A stretch of DNA of 64,000 nt from Congeria kusceri (lineage: Eukaryota > Mollusca > Bivalvia > Myida > Dreissenidae), in NCBI GenBank assembly GCA_027627225.1, contig CM051033.1, positions 46,774,016 through 46,838,015 on the forward strand, given 5' to 3'. A program made the position numbers and the translations under genes. The notes beneath the pieces were generated by a model. The model did not search any database and was not told the DNA's origin. It saw only the letters and a program-made list of their open reading frames with translations. Positions within the stretch are counted from its first letter, which is position 1. Every line of letters starts with the position of its first letter. Positions 12,901 to 23,159 of this stretch are shown here, one piece after another.

Positions 12901-15815
12901 TGAGCTATCTTGCATATCTAGGACTACATGAGCTATCTTGCATATCTAGGACTACATGAGCTTTCTTGCATATCTAGGACTACATGAGCTATCTTGCATA
13001 TCTAGGACTACATGAGCTATCTTGCATATCTAGGACTACATGAGCTATCTTGCATATCTAGGACTACATGAGCTATCTTGCATATCTAGGACTACATGAG
13101 CTATCTTGCATATCTAGGACTACATGAGCTATCTTGCATATCTAGGACTACATGAGCTTTCTTGCATATCTAGGACTACATGAGCTTTCTTGCATATCTA
13201 GGACTACATGAGCTATCTTGCATATCTAGGACTACATGAGCTATCTTGCATATCTAGGACTACATGAGCTATCTTGCATCTCTAGGACTACATGAGCTAT
13301 CTTGCATATCTAGGACTACATGAGCTATCTTGCATATCTAGGACTACATGAGCTTTCTTGCATATCTAGGACTACATGAGCTATCTTGCATATCTAGGAC
13401 TACATGAGCTATCTTGCATATCTAGGACTACATGAGCTATCTTGCATATCTAGGACTACATGAGCTATCTTGCATATCTAGGACTACATGAGCTATCTTG
13501 CATATCTAGGACTACATGAGCTATCTTGCATATCTAGGACTACATGAGCTATCTTGCATATCTAGGACTACATGAGCTTTCTTGCATATCTAGGACTACA
13601 TGAGCTATCTTGCATATCTAGGACTACATGATCTTTCTTGCATATCTAGGACTACATGAGCTTTCTTGCATATCTAGGACTACATGAGCTATCTTGCATA
13701 TCTAGGACTACATGAGCTATCTTGCATATCTAGGACTACATGAGCTATCTTGCATCTCTAGGACTACATGAGCTATCTTGCATATCTAGGACTACATGAG
13801 CTATCTTGCATATCTAGGACTACATGAGCTTTCTTGCATATCTAGGACTACATGAGCTATCTTGCATATCTAGGACTACATGAGCTATCTTGCATATCTA
13901 GGACTACATGAGCTATCTTGCATATCTAGGACTACATGAGCTATCTTGCATATCTAGGACTACATGAGCTATCTTGCATATCTAGGACTACATGAGCTAT
14001 CTTGCATATCTAGGACTACATGAGCTATCTTGCATATTTAGGACTACATGAGCTATCTTGCATATCTAGGACTACATGAGCTATCTTGCATATCTAGGAC
14101 TACATGAGCTATCTTGCATATCTAGGACTACATGAGCTATCTTGCATATCTAGGACTACATGAGCTATCTTGCATATCTAGGACTACATGAGCTATCTTG
14201 CATATCTAGGACTACATGAGCTTTCTTGCATATCTAGGACTACATGAGCTTTCTTGCATATCTAGGACTACATGAGCTATCTTGCATATCTAGGACTACA
14301 TGAGCTATCTTGCATATCTAGGACAACATGAGCTATCTTGCATATCTAGGACTACATGAGCTTTCTTGCATATCTAGGACTACATGAGCTATCTTGCATA
14401 TCTAGGACTACATGCGCTATCTTGCATATCTAGGACTACATGAGCTATCTTGCATATCTAGGACTACATGAGCTATCTTGCATATCTAGGACTACATGAG
14501 CTATCTTGCATATCTAGGACTACATGAGCTATCTTGCATATCTAGGACTACATGAGCTTTCTTGCATATCTAGGACTACATGAGCTATCTTGCATATCTA
14601 GGACTACATGAGCTATCTTGCATATCTAGGACTACATGAGCTATCTTGCATATCTAGGACTACATGAGCTATCTTGCATATCTAGGACTACATGAGCTAT
14701 CTTGCATATCTAGGACTACATGAGCTATCTTGCATATCTAGGACTACATGAGCTATCTTGCATATCTAGGACTACATGAGCTATCTTGCATATATAGGAC
14801 TACATGAGCTATTTTGCATATCTAGGACTACATGAGCTATCTTGCATATCTAGGACTACATGAGCTATCTTGCATATCTAGGACTACATGAGCTATCTTG
14901 CATATCTAGGACTACATGAGCTATCTTGCATATCTAGGACTACATGAGCTATCTTGCATCTCTAGGACTACATGAGCTATCTTGCATATCTAGGACTACA
15001 TGAGCTATCTTGCATATCTAGGACTACATGAGCTATCTTGCATATCTAGGACTACATGAGCTATCTTGCATCTCTAGGACTACATGAGCTATCTTGCATA
15101 TCTAGGACTACATGAGCTATCTTGCATATCTAGGACTACATGAGCTATCTTGCATATCTAGGACTACATGAGCTATCTTGCATATCTAGGACTACATGAG
15201 CTATCTTGCATATCTAGGACTACATGAGCTATCTTGCATATCTAGGACTACATGAGCTTTCTTGCATATCTAGGGCTACATGAGCTATCTTGCATATCTA
15301 GGACTACATGAGCTTTCTTGCATATCTAGGGCTACATGAGCTATCTTGCATATCTAGGACTACATGAGCTATCTTGCGTTGCGTCTTAGTGTTGGAATGT
15401 TTAGTGTTTTTCTTTTTTCCTTTTATAGCGTAGTATGTATACGATTACATCAGCTATCATGCATTAAGTTTTATGTATTAGTATTGCCGTTTTAGTTTTT
15501 GTATGTGGTTGTATGAGCTGTAAATCACTATGTACATACGCATTATATTCACTTGCCCCATTTCCAGAGTGTATGGTCCCCTACAGAACTACGATGTGTT
15601 TATATCACTGTGTATATAACATTTCCTTGACCCAATTGCAGAGTGTATGGTCCCCTACAGAACTGCGATATGTTTATATCACTGTGTATATAACATTTCC
15701 TTGACCCAATTGCAGGGTGTATGGTCCCCTACAGAACTACGATGAATTCTCCAAGGCCTGGAACTGCCCTGCAGGATCCTTCATGAACAAGAGACACAAA
15801 TGTTCAGTCTGGTAG
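802..15815 (+). CDS. M13 zinc metallopeptidase (neprilysin/ECE-like), copy 1, 5'-partial, 16 exons
   Basis: Spliced coding region built by hand: 802-933, 2107-2193, 2680-2813, 3114-3207, 3774-3902, 4296-4394, 5474-5551, 6897-7000, 7527-7585, 8564-8615, 9059-9126, 9764-9897, 10767-10832, 11436-11540, 12567-12643, 15716-15815. The total is 1518 nt, 505 residues plus TAG, with every phase consistent and GT-AG introns. Family landmarks in order are TVNAYY (substrate binding), [24 protein letters not shown] (HExxH zinc site with catalytic Glu), GENIADNGG (third zinc ligand Glu and catalytic-network Asp), DPHS (transition-state His), SDYR (Arg) and C-terminal KCSVW. Known family members are type II membrane ectoenzymes of roughly 750 residues that cleave small peptides, so about 240 N-terminal residues (cytoplasmic tail, membrane anchor, early ectodomain) lie before the window. 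No lesion is visible. Neprilysin versus ECE subtype cannot be decided by eye. Confidence 0.93.
2107..2193 (+). CDS. M13 copy 1 exon b
   Basis: Twenty-nine codons, phase 0/0. [20 protein letters not shown] corresponds to the M13 motif R-D-x-E-K-x-Y-N-K-M-T. Acceptor ctatctag, donor gtaaga. Confidence 0.92.
2680..2813 (+). CDS. M13 copy 1 exon c
   Basis: Begins [15 protein letters not shown] after acceptor attccag, and ends phase 2 at donor gtgaga. Contains the [15 protein letters not shown] segment typical of the M13 N-lobe. Confidence 0.9.
3114..3207 (+). CDS. M13 copy 1 exon d
   Basis: Completes the split Glu codon and reads [20 protein letters not shown], matching the M13 'LANYLxWRxV' helix. 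Acceptor ctacacag, donor gtcagt, ends phase 0. Confidence 0.9.
3774..3902 (+). CDS. M13 copy 1 exon e
   Basis: Forty-three codons starting [17 protein letters not shown] and containing [15 protein letters not shown], the M13 'RWxxCxxxV...LGxLFVxxxF' signature with its conserved Cys. Acceptor cgccag, donor gtaaca. Confidence 0.93.
4296..4394 (+). CDS. M13 copy 1 exon f
   Basis: Thirty-three codons, [20 protein letters not shown] then [13 protein letters not shown], the conserved 'WMDxxTKxxAxEK' block. Acceptor atcgtag, donor gtatac. Confidence 0.93.
4576..5205. mobile_element. hAT-like MITE remnant in copy 1 intron
   Basis: Absent at the homologous site in copy 2 (around 37920). Begins tacggatggg with gaatattcgaatat and ends with the reverse complement of similar sequence. 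Its right end resembles the left terminus of the hAT-like element at 52513. No clear 8-bp duplication is left, so the boundaries are approximate. Confidence 0.45.
5474..5551 (+). CDS. M13 copy 1 exon g
   Basis: Twenty-six codons, [20 protein letters not shown] then NDLFEN, matching the M13 'IGYPDxIxD...L' block. Acceptor ttttacag, donor gtgagt. This exon is missing from copy 2. Confidence 0.9.
5941..6671. repeat. Interspersed repeat with internal ~120-bp tandem units, copy 1 intron
   Basis: Starts gtgtcgcctaaaaaggcgac, passes through a GGC-rich stretch, then has about four degenerate units each with ttatgcccc and agtgttagtaggcataaa. Copy 2 lacks it exactly at this place (around 38578), so it is an insertion younger than the gene duplication or lost from copy 2. 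Confidence 0.7.
6897..7000 (+). CDS. M13 copy 1 exon h
   Basis: Reads [20 protein letters not shown] and ends ...[12 protein letters not shown], phase 2, donor gtgagc. It bridges to the NAYY exon. Homology to other M13 proteins is weaker here, but phase and conservation with copy 2 support it. Confidence 0.82.
7527..7585 (+). CDS. M13 copy 1 exon i (NAYY substrate-binding motif)
   Basis: Encodes [23 protein letters not shown] is the M13 motif whose Asn-Ala contacts the substrate backbone. Acceptor tttgtag. The donor is gtaggt, chosen over a later GT because copy 2 has gtaagt at the same place and only this choice keeps frame. Confidence 0.92.
8291..8437. mobile_element. Small foldback element (MITE-like)
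   Basis: Imperfect inverted repeat: gatctgacac...accatatttaattaaactcg...tccaggaa against ttcctgga...aatatggtat...gtgtcagatc. No coding capacity. Lies in the intron between exons i and j. Confidence 0.6.
8564..8615 (+). CDS. M13 copy 1 exon j
   Basis: Fifty-two nt encoding [17 protein letters not shown], the block just before the zinc site. Acceptor ttttcag, donor gtaagt. Confidence 0.94.
9059..9126 (+). CDS. M13 copy 1 exon k (HEITH zinc-binding and catalytic exon)
   Basis: Encodes [20 protein letters not shown] followed by DQ. The two His of HEITH are expected zinc ligands and the Glu the general base. Acceptor tatatcag, donor gtaatt, phase 1 end. Confidence 0.97.
9764..9897 (+). CDS. M13 copy 1 exon l
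   Basis: Starts [18 protein letters not shown] and continues to [18 protein letters not shown], matching the M13 'D.xGNLxxWW' and 'CxxxQY' motifs. Acceptor attgcag, donor gtgggt, phase 0 end. Confidence 0.95.
10767..10832 (+). CDS. M13 copy 1 exon m (ENIAD third zinc ligand)
   Basis: Twenty-two codons containing [15 protein letters not shown]. The Glu is the third zinc ligand and the Asp stabilises the catalytic His in characterised M13 enzymes. No counterpart is found in copy 2. Confidence 0.96.
11022..11252 (+). mobile_element. tRNA-derived SINE
   Basis: tRNA-like head with an A-box-like region (agtgggtatggtg) and a B box (ggtttgatcc at 11071). A non-tRNA body and a T-rich, low-complexity tail (ttatttctattgttatta) follow. 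Lies in the intron between exons m and n. Confidence 0.75.
11436..11540 (+). CDS. M13 copy 1 exon n
   Basis: Thirty-five codons from [16 protein letters not shown] to [18 protein letters not shown], the 'LPGLxxTxxQLFFLxxAQ' signature. Donor gtaccc. The 3' end of this exon plus its donor is tandemly repeated downstream. Confidence 0.95.
11541..12235 (+). repeat. ~85-bp tandem array duplicating the 3' edge and splice donor of exon n (about 8 extra units)
   Basis: Each unit repeats the exon-n end (ggtctgccctacac ... cttcctcaatg ... gcacag) followed by gtatcctttaacttgtgac intron sequence. Some units keep CAG|GT (gctcaggt, gcacaggt). Others have lost it (gcacagtt, gcacatgt). Lies directly downstream of the real donor at 11541. 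Confidence 0.9.
12567..12643 (+). CDS. M13 copy 1 exon o
   Basis: Encodes [20 protein letters not shown] then SISDY, ending phase 2. VWC, the DPHS His and the following Arg are family-conserved. Acceptor gaacag, donor gtaaca. Confidence 0.95.
12687..15377. repeat. 28-bp intronic satellite, about 96 units
   Basis: Very homogeneous head-to-tail units containing catatctaggactacatgag then ctatctt. Common variants are ctttctt and gcatctcta. 2690 bp divided by 28 gives about 96. It fills most of the last intron of copy 1 and is absent from the matching intron of copy 2. Confidence 0.97.
15568..15741 (+). repeat. Two extra 74-bp copies of the terminal-exon acceptor/start in copy 1
   Basis: Exon-like starts at 15568, 15642 and the real one at 15716 are spaced exactly 74 bp. 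Each has a pyrimidine tract, a CAG, then gtgtatggtcccctacagaa. The first two run into TAA after about 16 codons. Confidence 0.9.
15716..15815 (+). CDS. M13 copy 1 terminal exon p with stop
   Basis: Reads [24 protein letters not shown] and KRHKCSVW, then TAG at 15813. The Cys and terminal Trp are conserved in M13 C-termini. Acceptor attgcag. Two upstream 74-bp duplicates offer decoy acceptors. Confidence 0.95.
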
Positions 15816-15821
15816 AACACG

Positions 15822-16397
15822 TGATACATATACAGGTTGATACTTTCCTGGTAGAGCACTGGTTACATACACAGGTTGATACTTTTCTGGTAGAGCACTG
15901 GATACATACACAGGTTGATATTTTTCTGAGAAAATACTGGTTACATACACAGGTTGATACTTTTCTGAGAGAACACTGGTTACATACACAGGTTGATACT
16001 TTTCTGAGAGAACACTGGTTACATACACAGGTTGATATTTTTCTGAGAGAACACTGGATACATACTCAGGTTGATAATTTTCTGAGAGAACACTGGTTAC
16101 ATACACAGGTTGATACTTTTCTGAGAGAACACTGGATACATACTCAGGTTGAAACTTTTCTGAGAGAACACTGAATACATACACAGATTGATGATTTTCT
16201 GGTAGACCATTGGATACATACGCAGGTTGATACTTGTTTGGTAAAGCACTGGATACATACACAGATTGATACTTTTCTGGTAGGCCACTAGACACATACA
16301 CAGTTTGATACTTTTCTGGTAGAGCACTGAATACATACACAGATTGATACATTTCTGGTAGAGCACAGGATACATACACAGGTTGATACTTTTGCAA
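15822..16397 (+). repeat. 39-bp tandem array in copy 1 3' UTR, about 15 units
   Basis: Begins a few bases after the TAG. Units carry atacatacacaggttgatac and ttttctggtagagcac or tctgagagaacac variants. The length of 39 is divisible by 3 and open on both strands, giving spurious repeat ORFs. Confidence 0.9.
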
Positions 16398-16482
16398 ATA
16401 GCACATGGTGTAATGAGTTTGTTATAAATCTGTAATAGATGGATAGCATAAACAATATCCTTCAAACAATTAGATGTTCTAT

Positions 16483-16488
16483 AATAAA
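16483..16488 (+). terminator. Candidate polyadenylation signal of copy 1
   Basis: AATAAA about 670 bp after the stop, just beyond the 39-bp array. It is the first clear hexamer downstream. Other candidates follow at about 17055, so usage is uncertain. Confidence 0.4.
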
Positions 16489-16489
16489 C

Positions 16490-18040
16490 GAAAGAAAACA
16501 CACAAATTAACCAAAACACATAACAAATCGTCAATGGAAGCCTGTTAACGGAATGACATACAATACATTTTTTGCAAAATAATTTAATAACTATGGTCTA
16601 CTCGTGTTGATGCGTAATATACAGGTACATGCAGGACATGTTTATGTTTATATTTTAACATAATCTGGTCTGTTGAAAAGAAATTATGAAGTATGTACAT
16701 TTAAATATATGTTTGTTCAACTTTGAGTAATGCATTATTAATAGCCGTTATTTGAGTGCCGTTTATTTTAATACGTTTATGGTGCAGCAAGTACCGGTAA
16801 TTACAACTTGTTTCATGTTTGTTTTGCAGAACAGTGATGCGCGTCTGTGAGGCATGCATCCGGCTCTTGAGAAGATACATTTTATATTAAATTGTTAAAC
16901 TGATCCTGAACGATGTATGCATAAAATTAAGTTTCTTATATTATAAACTACTGTGGTTGTTTGTAGTACATTTTTACTGATGCTTTTTTAGTTATTTTTT
17001 ATAAAAGCTTCTCATATTAGTAGCTTGCGTCATTTTGTTACTTTTATATCAGTGAATAAATCTTATAGGCTCGGTATTCTTGTTTTCTGGAGAAAAATGT
17101 GTTTCCGGTCGTTCTACATCATCGTCTACACTTTCAGTGTGTTTTTCTATCCAATAGTAATGCCAATAACGCCAAATAATAAAGGGCATTAACTCGAAAT
17201 TTGAGTAGACTTGAATTATGTTCCTTGTGCACTTCATCTTTACTTGTCATCTAGCATAAAATCAATACACAGCATGGATTTATTTATGCTTACAACTCAC
17301 TTGACGATACGTTAAGGAATTCATAACCACGCCTTCTCAGGTCAAACTACGACAGACACAGTTGACAGTATACGAATGTATTACAAGGTATCTCCGTCAA
17401 ACAATTCAGTCCTAGCTTTCTGCATGGCTTAACGCATTGTCAATCAAATTACTTACCATGCCAAATTCGGCAATAGAACAATATCTCAGATACATTTTCC
17501 TTAGGTCTTGAAAATGAAATATAATTCACCAATGTCCCCATTTGTATCTTGAGTATAAGCTGAAAACCATAAAAACCTTTAAGTATCAGACCGGTTTACT
17601 GAACAGCTACCTTTTTTGAATTACCAGTTTGAATTGAAATACTAGTAGTCGAATTATATATTCCTAGTCCATATATTTATTATAAATACTTGTATTGAAA
17701 ATAATTTGTATACTACAGTAAATACTAGTAGCTTGAAATTTAACTACTAATATGACATACGTTTTGGGTAAAAACTGAAAATACCAGTATGTACCACTGC
17801 TGTAAAAATTGATATACATACAGGTATAGTATACCTACAGTTACAATGTATACCTACCAGTACACATATATCACTGCTTATGCCTGCAGGTATACTATTT
17901 GAAATTTGTAACAAAAACACAATAATCTACTTGCTTAATTAAATATTACAAGAATGTTACCTGTAAATACTGTATTGATATATTTAATACTTATGTTAAT
18001 GCATTTAACAATATAAATAAACAACGGGTGCTGGACGAAC
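16490..18040. other. Intergenic, no gene seen
   Basis: AT-rich DNA. A segment at about 17320-17460 (taaccacgccttctcaggtc ... gacagtatacgaatg) is related to the right arm of the foldback at 26825-26960. A short acceptor-like ttttgcag at about 16830 precedes a stop-rich stretch that could be UTR, but nothing supports it further. Confidence 0.5.
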
Positions 18041-18049
18041 AACTTTCTC

Positions 18050-19440
18050 ATATTTGATAATAATCTAGGTTTTTGTTTGTAAAATAAGTTTATCACTGTC
18101 ATGAAGTATTTTGATTTTCAAGTCATTACCTCTTGTAGATATTGAGAAATTTGACCTAAAGCAAAAAATTCTAAGTTGAAAATAGGGCAATAACTCTACC
18201 AAAATCCTTAATATAGTTACCTCATCTTCTCTACAGAATGGAATCATAACTGTGATCAAGTAGCCTGTGTTTCAAGTCAATTTCTCTTATAGATATTTTG
18301 AAATTTGACCTAAAGCAAAATTTATAAGTTTCTAAGATTTGTTTAATGTCTTGAATATAGCCATTTAAAGCAAACTGCCCCGCCCCAAAGGCGGCCATGT
18401 TGTTTAATGATCAAATAATTTGAATAAATTTGGTAGAGGGTCACCAAAGGAACATTTCTGTGAAATTATTTTGAAATCCAGTTAGTGGTTTTGGACAAGA
18501 ATATTTTTAATGTTTGCAATATAGCCATATACGGAAAACTGCCCCGCTGCCCTGGCGGCCATCTTTTAACAAATCAAAATAAAGGGTCACCCAAGAAAAA
18601 ATGCTGTGAAACTATTTTGAAATCCAGCCAGTGGTTCGGACAAGAAGATTTTTTATAATAATATAAGTTTTCAATATAGCCATACAAGAGGGCAACAATG
18701 GCCCTAGGTCGCTCACCTGAGTTTAAGGCATCATAATAGCTTTTTAAAACTAAATAGCGGGTACATAGCTGTTTGAAGTTAAATGTTGACACATATGATA
18801 ATGATGGACCACTTACACCCATAGTCATACACAGTCAAACTTCCCCACCTCCTGGGAGCCATGATTTGTAACAAATCAACATGTTTTGAAGGAATTTGGT
18901 AAAGGGCCACCTAAGGAACATTTCTGTTGAAGTATTTTGAAATCCAGTAAGTGATTTCTGATGAGAAGATTGTGAAAGTTGCCTATACGGCCATATACAT
19001 TCAAACTTCCACACGCCCTAGTGGTCATGTTTTTTACGAATCAAAATTGTTTGAATGAATTTAGTAGATGTTAACAAGGTATATTTCTTTGAAATTATTT
19101 CGAAATCAGGTTAGTGGTTTCTGACAAAGTTGCCTATATAGTCATATATATGGTCAAACCTCTACACCGTTAGTGGCCATGTTTTAAATGAATCAATATG
19201 ATTAGCAGGAATTTGGTAAAGGGTCACACAAGGAATATGTCTGTAAAATTATATTTAGATCCAGCAGGTGTTTCAGACAATAATATTTTTAAAGTTTGTA
19301 ATATAACCATATCTAGAAAACTGCCCCGCCCCATGGCAGCCATGTTTTGTATCTAATCAAAATGATTTGAAGGAATTTGTTAGAGGGCCACCCAAGGAAT
19401 ACTTCTGTGAAAAATATTTCAAATCTAGAAGACTTAATAA
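18050..19440 (-). repeat. Interspersed repeat with ~190-bp internal tandem units, minus orientation
   Basis: Degenerate units contain aaactgccccgcccc, gcggccatgtt, gaatttggtagagggtcacc and tgaaattattttgaaatcca. A terminal-like module (gccctaggtcgctcacctga) at about 18700 is shared, inverted, with 50290-50330, placing it in the same broad repeat family. Confidence 0.75.
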
Positions 19441-20537
19441 AATTCAGACTGGTACATTGGCAATTTGTTAAAAGTCACAGTAACATTCTACTATATAGCA
19501 GGAAAATGAATTCCTTGTGTCATTTATACCAATAAGTTATTTCATGGAATGACCTTAACCAAAGAAACCCATCTATGCTGCACAAGAATTAGCCATTACG
19601 ATGATTTGCACAATGCCTATAAACATGTACTTCATTGGCATCATGCGCAGTAATGCAACTGACAAATAATCAATGCCAAAAACCTGTATTTCTGTGCATA
19701 TTGTAGATAGGTCAGTACCGATTGTTTAGAAAGTATAACATTTCCTACACAGTGGCAAACTTGACTGCATACTGCTTATCAAATGAAGCAGGCTATTAGA
19801 AAAAAGAGGAATCTTTAATTGGTATTATGGTGGAAATTATATTTATGATTTGTAGACTGTTGGCGGAAGCCAATGGTCTTTTGATTTGATTTCCAAAACA
19901 GGTATTACGAAAAAAACACTTCAGATCTTTCCTTTGCAGACTTCGAGTCAGTAAATCGAAATCTAACTGAGGTCCTACTTTAAAACAGCAAAAACTCACA
20001 ACTGTTTTCTTACCTGTTATCAAAGGACAGGCCTTACTAGTTCGAAAAAGAAACTTTTTCGGTGTAGCTGTCTAACCCAACGTTTGACCTTTCTTAATAT
20101 CTAATCAAATGTTGTGAAGATTTCCCGCAAGTAGCCCCGAATGAATATATCCTAATGCTGCATCGGCTAATTTGAAATATTTGCACTATACTGGTAAAAA
20201 AGAAGGGGTGCAACATACCAAAACTATATATAATAGATCAATACAACTTGTGAATGCCCCTTCTATATTTGTACACTATAAATAGCCACAGGAACGGCGT
20301 AAAGTGACAAATTTACCTGACACTCGCAAATGAATTTATCCTGGACGTCAAGGTCAGTGCCCCGGACGATATGCAATTAAAAGGACACTGAACTAGGCAA
20401 AATGATCGCAGTTGGCATATTCTTTACAACACAACAAGATATCTAGCCAGTCATAAACATTTCAGTTTTTTATAACATTTGAATGCATGTGCATACTCCG
20501 GTGGGAAATGTACAAGTTAATAAAATATTCCCAGTGC

Positions 20538-21311
20538 CTGCAAAACCATTTATATTCATCGGCATGAAATTTCGTGGTTTGTTGAAAAATTACAATTTCG
20601 TGGGCTCTTAAATTCGTGCATTTTCAATTTTATTAATTTAAAAAAAATATAGAAATGCGTCAATGGTATCGCTGTTGTCTGATTGTAACATCTTACGGTC
20701 ATAAACGGAGCGTCCCCGCGGTAAGTGGGCCCTATTATCGATCTGTCAATTAAGCAAAAGACCCTTGCTATTAAATAAACACGACACGTCACTGTGGGAG
20801 GTAGGGTCCGACTGTGTGAATTAAACAATGGGCCCGTCGTCGTAAAACGTGGTCCACGCTTTTTGCATGGAGAGTGTTGACTATGCACATAGATCTTTAC
20901 TAGTCTGTCTGAAAGAAGATGGCAATGCATATACAGCGTTACTGCATAGGCTGATAAATCGGATATGTCAAGTGTCAATAAGGTACGCAGTATATTACAC
21001 CGGAGCCTCGTTTGGATAAAATAAACTGGATATTAAACTGATTCATTTATGATATAAATGCACATCATGTTTAAGGTAATGTATTTATCATAAACAAACT
21101 CTTATACTTCATTTAACTACTATAAACATTATATTTACATTGTCTTCATGCAGGTATACGTACTAGAAAACTACATCTTAGAGCGTAAATTCGGCTGGGC
21201 CGAAAAAAATAGCTAGCCGAATTATTATTCGTTGGAAACTTAAATTTGTGGATCGTTCCATCCTCGAACTTCACGAAAATTAGTGTCCCACGATTATTAA
21301 TGGTTTTGCAG
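20538..21311. mobile_element. Non-autonomous DNA element with terminal inverted repeats
   Basis: Left end ctgcaaaaccattt and right end reverse complement ctgcaaaaccattaat. Both subterminal regions hold related sequences (aaatttcgtgg / cacgaaaattagtg). No transposase frame. The target duplication is unclear. Confidence 0.6.
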
Positions 21312-22157
21312 TAATTGTCCCAATACTATATGCATTTATTTATATACCGTGTACGCATTATTTTCTGTGTTACAATCTTTCTATTAAAATTTATTTTAAT
21401 CCTTAAGAATCTGAAAAGCAGACATATTTATTTTTAATGTTAGATAAAAAAAAAACAAGAACAACAAACTGATTTAAAAATATATAATGATAGATTAGGA
21501 GGAATATAGTATGATTTAGTACGTAGTACTAAGTATGTCCGCTTAGTGAGCCGTTTAAATCTAGTCAGTCATGCGACGGATAAGTGAACGATAAGTGAAA
21601 AAAAACAAACTAAAGTTACACATTTGTCAGTTTTAAATTTATGTATGTAGTAAATTCAATATTTTCCGTACAGAAATGATATCTGAATGTAAACTAACGG
21701 CGGACCCTCAGCAAACATACTGCGAATACAATGGTTCGCCGTTCTTGTTCGCGGTATGTTTGCAGATAATGTGAATTATTTGGCAAACATGCCTTTAGAT
21801 GTTTACGGTTTGTTTGCTGAGATTTACGAGTTCGCGGACTGTTCGCAGTAACAACATAACATTACTGAAGAATTTGTTGACTGTTCACATTTAATACTTA
21901 AGCTTTTGTATTCCTCTGGTTAATCAAAAGATGAACTTCGATATTTTCAAAGTTCACAATATGTTCACATAAAAAATGAAGTCAAAAAATAGAATGATTC
22001 TGATTGGTCTAATTCAAACAGTTCAACATTTTATTTCTTAATTTAATTTCTCTTAAACTAACAGACACATTAACACATGACACATACTAGCACTAAAATT
22101 TAATAATCATGATGATTAACTATATAATAATGAATAAATAAATAAAAAAATAATAAT

Positions 22158-22426
22158 GATGATAACTAATTATATGATGAATGTTGTGGTAGTGGTGGTG
22201 CAATGCTGATGATGATAATGATAATAATGATGATGATAATAATGGCAATGGAGATGGTAGAGATGATGATAATAATGATGATGATAATAATGGCAATGGA
22301 GATGGTAGAGATGATGATCATCTCTACCATCTCCATTGCCATTATTATCATCATCATTATTATCATCAGCAGCAGCAGCATTGCACCACCACTACCACAA
22401 CATTCATCATATAATTAGTTATCATC
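22158..22426. repeat. 269-bp near-perfect palindrome built of ATG/ATA-type trinucleotides
   Basis: gatgataactaattatatga...gtggtagtggtggtgca on the left is mirrored by tgcaccaccactaccac...tcatataattagttatcatc on the right, centred near 22318. The left arm has one extra copy of a roughly 54-bp block. It could form a long cruciform. Confidence 0.9.
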
Positions 22427-23159
22427 ACTATGGGCTTGCTAACAAAGTATGTGTGTTTCTTTGTAGAATTTGAAGGTGTTGACATATATACGCTCACAAA
22501 TAGTTCGCAGTCATAAATGTCGAAATGAGAACATCGTATTCGCAGATAGTTCACATTTGTATTTGCAGATAGTTCACATTTGTATTCGCAGATAGTTCAC
22601 ATTTACAATCGGGGATAGTTCACATTTGAAAGGAAACGTAATTATATATACTAATGTGGAGTGCAAATGAAAATCTGGCTTGTGTTAAAAAGAAAAGTTG
22701 CAAAGAAAATGGTGAATGAAATATAAACCGACTTAAGGAAAAATATGAATTGAAGACCTAACATTTGCTTTTCCTAATGACTTTAGTTTATACTGACCCT
22801 ATTGTCTCAATGTCGGCACAGATCATTTTGGCTGATGCGGATACATCTATTTCAAACCCCCGTAATCCGTTTCCAATTAAATTATGTACTCTTATTAATA
22901 ATTTATTGGGCTTGTATTCACCAACCGGTTATTAGACTTATGACTTAAGAATGAAATATTCTTGAACAAGTTGTGTTCTAAAAACACTGTAAATTTGAAT
23001 TTTACTTTTTATTCCCCAATGTAATATTCAATCATTTGTTATTTAGAATGAGTTATTAATGACAAGTAACATTGGTACCCGGCATATTTGTGTACGCACA
23101 AGTATGTTTTCTTGAGTTTAAGTCTATTCTTTATGCTTAAGTCTAAGAATGGGTTGGTG

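Noticed and set aside
12687..15377. CRISPR-like array
   Set aside because: Units are directly abutting with no unique spacers, in an intron of a eukaryotic gene.
15804..16534. 200-codon minus-strand frame and others in the 39-bp arrays
   Set aside because: 39 is divisible by 3 and both strands are open. The array lies in the probable 3' UTR.
16830..16900. Extra 3' exon after an acceptor-like ttttgcag
   Set aside because: Translation already ends at 15815, no paired donor is evident, and copy 2 sequence ends before it can be compared.
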